From Desulfobacteraceae bacterium (GTDB taxonomy: Bacteria > Desulfobacterota > DSM-4660 > Desulfatiglandales > Desulfatiglandaceae), in the NCBI GenBank assembly GCA_030613055.1, contig JAUWMR010000007.1, positions 1-64,000 on the forward strand: a DNA stretch of 64,000 nucleotides. The letters are read 5' to 3'. Shown in pieces: positions 60,828 to 64,000 of this stretch. A program made the position numbers and the translations under genes. Below the pieces are notes generated by a model. It made no database searches. It was not told the DNA's origin and worked only from the letters and a program-made list of their open reading frames with translations. Positions within the stretch are counted from its first letter, which is position 1; each line of letters begins with the position of its first letter.

Positions 60828-63407
60828 TCATCCGTCCTGTTCCGCTCCTTTCTTGGCACGAATATCGTCAATCTTGGAAATAACCTGTTTTAAGTGTGTT
60901 GCCATTTCACCTGCCTTTTGATAGCGCTGCTCCAGGTCCTTTTCAAGGGCCTTATCGATGATTTTTTCTACGACAGGCGGAATTTTTGGATTAATATCCC
61001 TGGGTGAAAGGTGTTTTTCCTTAGCAATATTATACATGAGGGAAGTTATATCCTCCCCTTTAAAGGGTTTCTGGCCGGTCAACATCTCAAACAGCAGCAC
61101 TCCAAGTGAGAAAATATCTGAACGACCATCCACTTTCTTTCCTGAAACCTGCTCCGGTGACATAAAAGAGGGGGTACCCAGGATAACGCCGGTTTTGGTC
61201 TTGGAGGAAGATGTGATACGGGCAATTCCAAAATCCGTCACCTTCACATCATTGGTTTCTTTGATTCTCATGATATTGGCAGGTTTAATATCCCTGTGAA
61301 CAATATCCTTTGAGTGAGCATAATCCAGGGCATCTGCCACTCTGGACACGATGAGCAGGGTCTCATGCATCGGGAGGAGATGATCAGGTTTTGTGAATTC
61401 CTCAAGGTCGCCTCCTTCTAAATATTCCATGGCAATATATGCCAGGTCATGTTCCTCCCCACAGTCATAAATCGTGACAATGTTGGGATGGGCCAGCAAG
61501 CCCGCCGATTCAGCCTCCCGGAAGAAACGCTCTTTCATTTCATCTAAGTTGTCTTCATCAAATTCCGACAAAGTAACCGTTTTGATTGCAACGGTCCGGC
61601 GTATTTTGGGGTCCTGCCCCTTGTAAACCACACCCATGGCACCGCGGCCTAACTCACCCGTAATCTCATACCGCCCGAGGGTTGGCTTTACTTCCATGTC
61701 TATAAGGGTGGCACCGAGATCTCCGGGTTGTTTTCCCGCGGACGTCCCAAAAATCATTGTGGCCTCGGCATCTTTGAGTTTGGGAATCCGTTCATCCAAG
61801 TCTTTAAAAAGTTTGCCGTCCCCAATGATTACCTTATAAGTGGCAAGGGCCTTGGAAAACTGTCTTTTTCTCTCATAATCAAGACCTAAGTTATACAAAA
61901 GGTCTTTTACCCCTTCCTCTTCAAGAGGCATCCTTTGAAATTTTTCAAGCGCGAGGTCAAGCATGCCCTGCTGCTGAAAAGAAATCCCTAACATCTTATT
62001 GGTTTCAAAGGAGTCGGCTTCCACCTGTTCCTTTCTCTTCTCAGTAATCAAAAAGCGCTTGGAGATGATCAGTACATATCCCAGGATAAGGAGCAATATG
62101 GGAGGTGCAATCCTCAACCAGATGTTTGCTGAGAAGAAGAGAACCGTGCCGGTAACACCATAGCCTAACAGGAGTACCAGGGTAGTAATAGCCCCGGTTC
62201 CGGCCTTTAGCCTTGGCAGGACAAGTGTGAGGAAAAGTCCGAAAAGAATCAGGACTGCCAGTTCAGTCAAAGGCGTCCAATAGGGCCTTGAAAAAAAGGC
62301 CTGATTGAGGATACTGGCCACAGAATTGGCCACTACCTCCACCCCCGGCATATTTGGCGATATGGGCGTAACATATCTGTCTCCAATCCCGGGCGCTGTC
62401 GGTCCGATTATAACAATTTTATCTCTGAAAAGGCTTGTCTGGATCTGATTTTTATAAACCTTGCTAAACGGTGTTTGATGAAAAACCACACCAGGCCCCT
62501 GGTTCCACTTTATCAGCGTTCCCATCTGGGCATCAACAGCAGGAATTCTGATTACTGATGAAGGGCTGACCCTAAGAGAAATTCCTTCACCTATAACAAG
62601 CGTTATGTCTTCGTCATTAAGCCCCTTGTAAAGCTTGACTATAGTCAAAGGAAAAGAAGGGAAAAACGTGTTCTTTAGATAACCGAGTACATGAATCTGG
62701 TTTCTGATATATCCATCCCTGTCAGGAAAAATGTTAAGGTGGCCTATACCGCCGGCTACTTCGGCAAAAGAGGGTAGAACTGGTTGTAACTTGGAAAGCC
62801 ACAGGAGTGAGGACACTGCCCATTCATCGTTCGCGCCTTTTATCCGCTTGAAGGCGTTCTTTTCGATAAAACCGGGAACCTTTGTGTCACGACCGGTGCT
62901 CTGGGTATCAAAATAGAGGGGCAGGACCACATTACCCGCATTCTTAAGGGCTTCAAGCAATTTGGCGTCATTATCCAGGTCAACTATGGACTTCGATAGT
63001 TCATCATAAAAGGCTCGCCCTGTTTCTATCTTCATGAGTCCTGATCTACCATAGTCTGCCATTAATCGCCGGATGGCATTGAGCCCGGCGCTTTCTTCCG
63101 GCTCGGTAAACAATATATTCAGGGCGATTACCTTGGCCCCTGCAAGTGAAAGATTGTCGATACCCCTTGCAAGGACACTCCTCGGCCATGGGAAACGCCC
63201 TAATTCTGAAAGGTCATCATCGGTAATCGTCACCAGTTCAATATCAGGATTCCTTTCTCCGGACGCAGCTATCTTGGACCTGAAATCAAAGCTCTTCATC
63301 TCAATGGCATCGGTGAAATCGAAAATCCCTGTAAAAGTGATAAACAAAAATAACAGGGTAACGAGCACGCCGACTAACCAGTCTGGAACCTTCTGCTTTA
63401 CTTTCAT
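60828..63407 (-). CDS. CHASE2-domain Ser/Thr protein kinase
   Basis: An 859-residue membrane kinase. A transmembrane helix at about 12-30 precedes the extracytoplasmic CHASE2 sensor domain (about 35-345; LVTITDDDLSELGRFPWPRSV, later IVIIGPTAPGIGDRYVTPI), then three more helices (about 370-455). A TPR-like segment (QQGMLDLALEKFQRMPLEEEG) follows, then the Hanks-type kinase domain (about 575-845): GRGAMGVVYKG near 589, VAIK lysine, HRDIKPANIM near 703 and DFGIAR, with APE replaced by SPE. The signal and targets are unknown. It lies between a ComEA-like gene and tsaD. Confidence 0.93.
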   Translation of the reverse strand: MKVKQKVPDWLVGVLVTLLFLFITFTGIFDFTDAIEMKSFDFRSKIAASGERNPDIELVTITDDDLSELGRFPWPRSVLARGIDNLSLAGAKVIALNILFTEPEESAGLNAIRRLMADYGRSGLMKIETGRAFYDELSKSIVDLDNDAKLLEALKNAGNVVLPLYFDTQSTGRDTKVPGFIEKNAFKRIKGANDEWAVSSLLWLSKLQPVLPSFAEVAGGIGHLNIFPDRDGYIRNQIHVLGYLKNTFFPSFPLTIVKLYKGLNDEDITLVIGEGISLRVSPSSVIRIPAVDAQMGTLIKWNQGPGVVFHQTPFSKVYKNQIQTSLFRDKIVIIGPTAPGIGDRYVTPISPNMPGVEVVANSVASILNQAFFSRPYWTPLTELAVLILFGLFLTLVLPRLKAGTGAITTLVLLLGYGVTGTVLFFSANIWLRIAPPILLLILGYVLIISKRFLITEKRKEQVEADSFETNKMLGISFQQQGMLDLALEKFQRMPLEEEGVKDLLYNLGLDYERKRQFSKALATYKVIIGDGKLFKDLDERIPKLKDAEATMIFGTSAGKQPGDLGATLIDMEVKPTLGRYEITGELGRGAMGVVYKGQDPKIRRTVAIKTVTLSEFDEDNLDEMKERFFREAESAGLLAHPNIVTIYDCGEEHDLAYIAMEYLEGGDLEEFTKPDHLLPMHETLLIVSRVADALDYAHSKDIVHRDIKPANIMRIKETNDVKVTDFGIARITSSSKTKTGVILGTPSFMSPEQVSGKKVDGRSDIFSLGVLLFEMLTGQKPFKGEDITSLMYNIAKEKHLSPRDINPKIPPVVEKIIDKALEKDLEQRYQKAGEMATHLKQVISKIDDIRAKKGAEQDG

Positions 63408-63431
63408 GACAAGTCCCCTTTTCTAAGTCCC

Positions 63432-63992
63432 TTACAATGTAAGGTAAGGATTTATGTTTTTGTATAGTTTGTCACCAATGCCTGGAATGGACAGGAGTTC
63501 ATCCATCCTGTAAAAACCGCCTCTCCTTGTTCTTTCACGAACAATAGCGGCCGCGGTTCGAGGGCCGATCCCGCCAATGGCCGTTAGACCTTCTAAAGTT
63601 TCCTTGTTAATTGAAACGGGTATCCCCAGCGTAATCTTATTAAAAGCTGACATCTCACCTTTAAAAATGAAATCTAACCCTTTTTCGCGACTCTTTACAA
63701 GAATATCTGCACCTGAATTGTACAAAATTGATTCTGCCAGGCCGTCTTTTTCAATCCCCGGATACAGTTCCCTTGCCCTGCTTAGAAGTTCCTCCCGGTT
63801 GGGTGGCCCGAAAAACCCGTAGACACCCGGGTGCATTATATCACCTGAAATCCGTACAAAAACCTTCTCACTGCAAGCGGCCCTATCATGCCCGGACAGG
63901 CTGAAAATGCCTTTAAGTGCATGAAGGCTAATAAGAATAATCAGCAGCAAAAACAACCCCCCAGCACTGCTATTGATCATTTTTCCGGTCAT
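63432..63992 (-). CDS. ComEA-like helix-hairpin-helix protein
   Basis: A 186-residue protein with an N-terminal signal/anchor helix (SSAGGLFLLLIILISLHALKG), an SLBB-like stretch (VFVRISGDIMHPGVYGFFG) and a C-terminal tandem helix-hairpin-helix (LEGLTAIGGIGPRTAAAIVRERTRRGG, then IPGIGDKLYKNI). ComEA proteins bind DNA at the periplasmic face for uptake; this one has the ComEA/SLBB plan, so DNA binding is inferred. The sequence ends at the window edge, so a slightly earlier start cannot be ruled out. Confidence 0.8.
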   Translation of the reverse strand: MTGKMINSSAGGLFLLLIILISLHALKGIFSLSGHDRAACSEKVFVRISGDIMHPGVYGFFGPPNREELLSRARELYPGIEKDGLAESILYNSGADILVKSREKGLDFIFKGEMSAFNKITLGIPVSINKETLEGLTAIGGIGPRTAAAIVRERTRRGGFYRMDELLSIPGIGDKLYKNINPYLTL

Positions 63993-64000
63993 TTTCCAAC

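Overview
This looks like chromosomal DNA from a strictly anaerobic member of the Desulfobacterota (former Deltaproteobacteria), probably a sulfate-reducing or syntrophic relative of the Desulfobacterales. The lineage is inferred from the gene set: a ferredoxin-dependent 2-oxoacid oxidoreductase next to several heterodisulfide-reductase-like (Hdr) flavoproteins, a radical-SAM enzyme of the AmmeMemoRadiSam type, a multihaem cytochrome, DUF169 and M24-peptidase genes, and selenocysteine use. No 16S gene is present to confirm it.

Layout. 0-3 kb: a four-helix-bundle gene in short repeats, class II fructose-bisphosphate aldolase and a YhaM-type exonuclease. 3.3-7.8 kb (minus strand): exported isoaspartate methyltransferase, ruvB, ruvA, ruvC, yebC and rlmE. 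7.9-11.1 kb: pyruvate phosphate dikinase lying between an intact tRNA-Lys and a duplicated tRNA-Lys 3' end, with a tRNA-Arg beside it. 11.2-24 kb: rplM-rpsI, a hydroxyacid dehydrogenase, a CAP-domain lipoprotein, a hybrid histidine kinase, a bactofilin, truA, amrS with a methyltransferase, and recD2. 24.2-27 kb: a DUF4143 ATPase and a tetrahaem metallophosphatase-like protein whose frame is crossed by one in-frame UGA at an EPCG-U motif. 27.2-38 kb: a ferredoxin/KorABC operon continuing into an 1126-residue HdrA/GltD-like flavoprotein, an MvhD-HdrC-HdrB fusion and a selenocysteine-type HdrA-MvhD fusion. 38-46 kb: ihfA, a cNMP-binding protein, glnS, a drug/metabolite transporter, an M24 peptidase and DUF169/TIGR04076 genes. 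46-54.5 kb: an AT-richer accessory zone with small, orphan and broken genes, plus the ATP-pyrophosphatase half of GMP synthase. 54.5-64 kb (minus strand): ahcY, metK, panC, rsmA, a DUF2062 protein, tsaD, a CHASE2 Ser/Thr kinase and a ComEA-like protein.

The most interesting part is 25.6-38 kb. KorDABC should release low-potential electrons from a 2-oxoacid. The three adjacent flavin/Fe-S proteins together carry a GltD-like NAD(P)H site, HdrA-like flavin sites, HdrB-like CCG domains and MvhD-like domains, as expected of an electron-bifurcating or confurcating device. HdrA is interrupted by UGA exactly where the family has the conserved Cys after the DCSI motif, and a stem-loop with a GGUC apex follows. 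The cytochrome gene upstream shows the same kind of UGA, so two selenoproteins lie about 10 kb apart.

Several families of short palindromic repeats are scattered between genes. One variant sits just before both redox operons. Other scars include a fragment of the dehydrogenase gene re-used between the bactofilin and truA, and a deletion scar fusing a metallo-hydrolase to a DNA-alkylation-repair gene. Start sites were chosen by eye from ribosome binding sites and family alignment; nothing was checked against a database.
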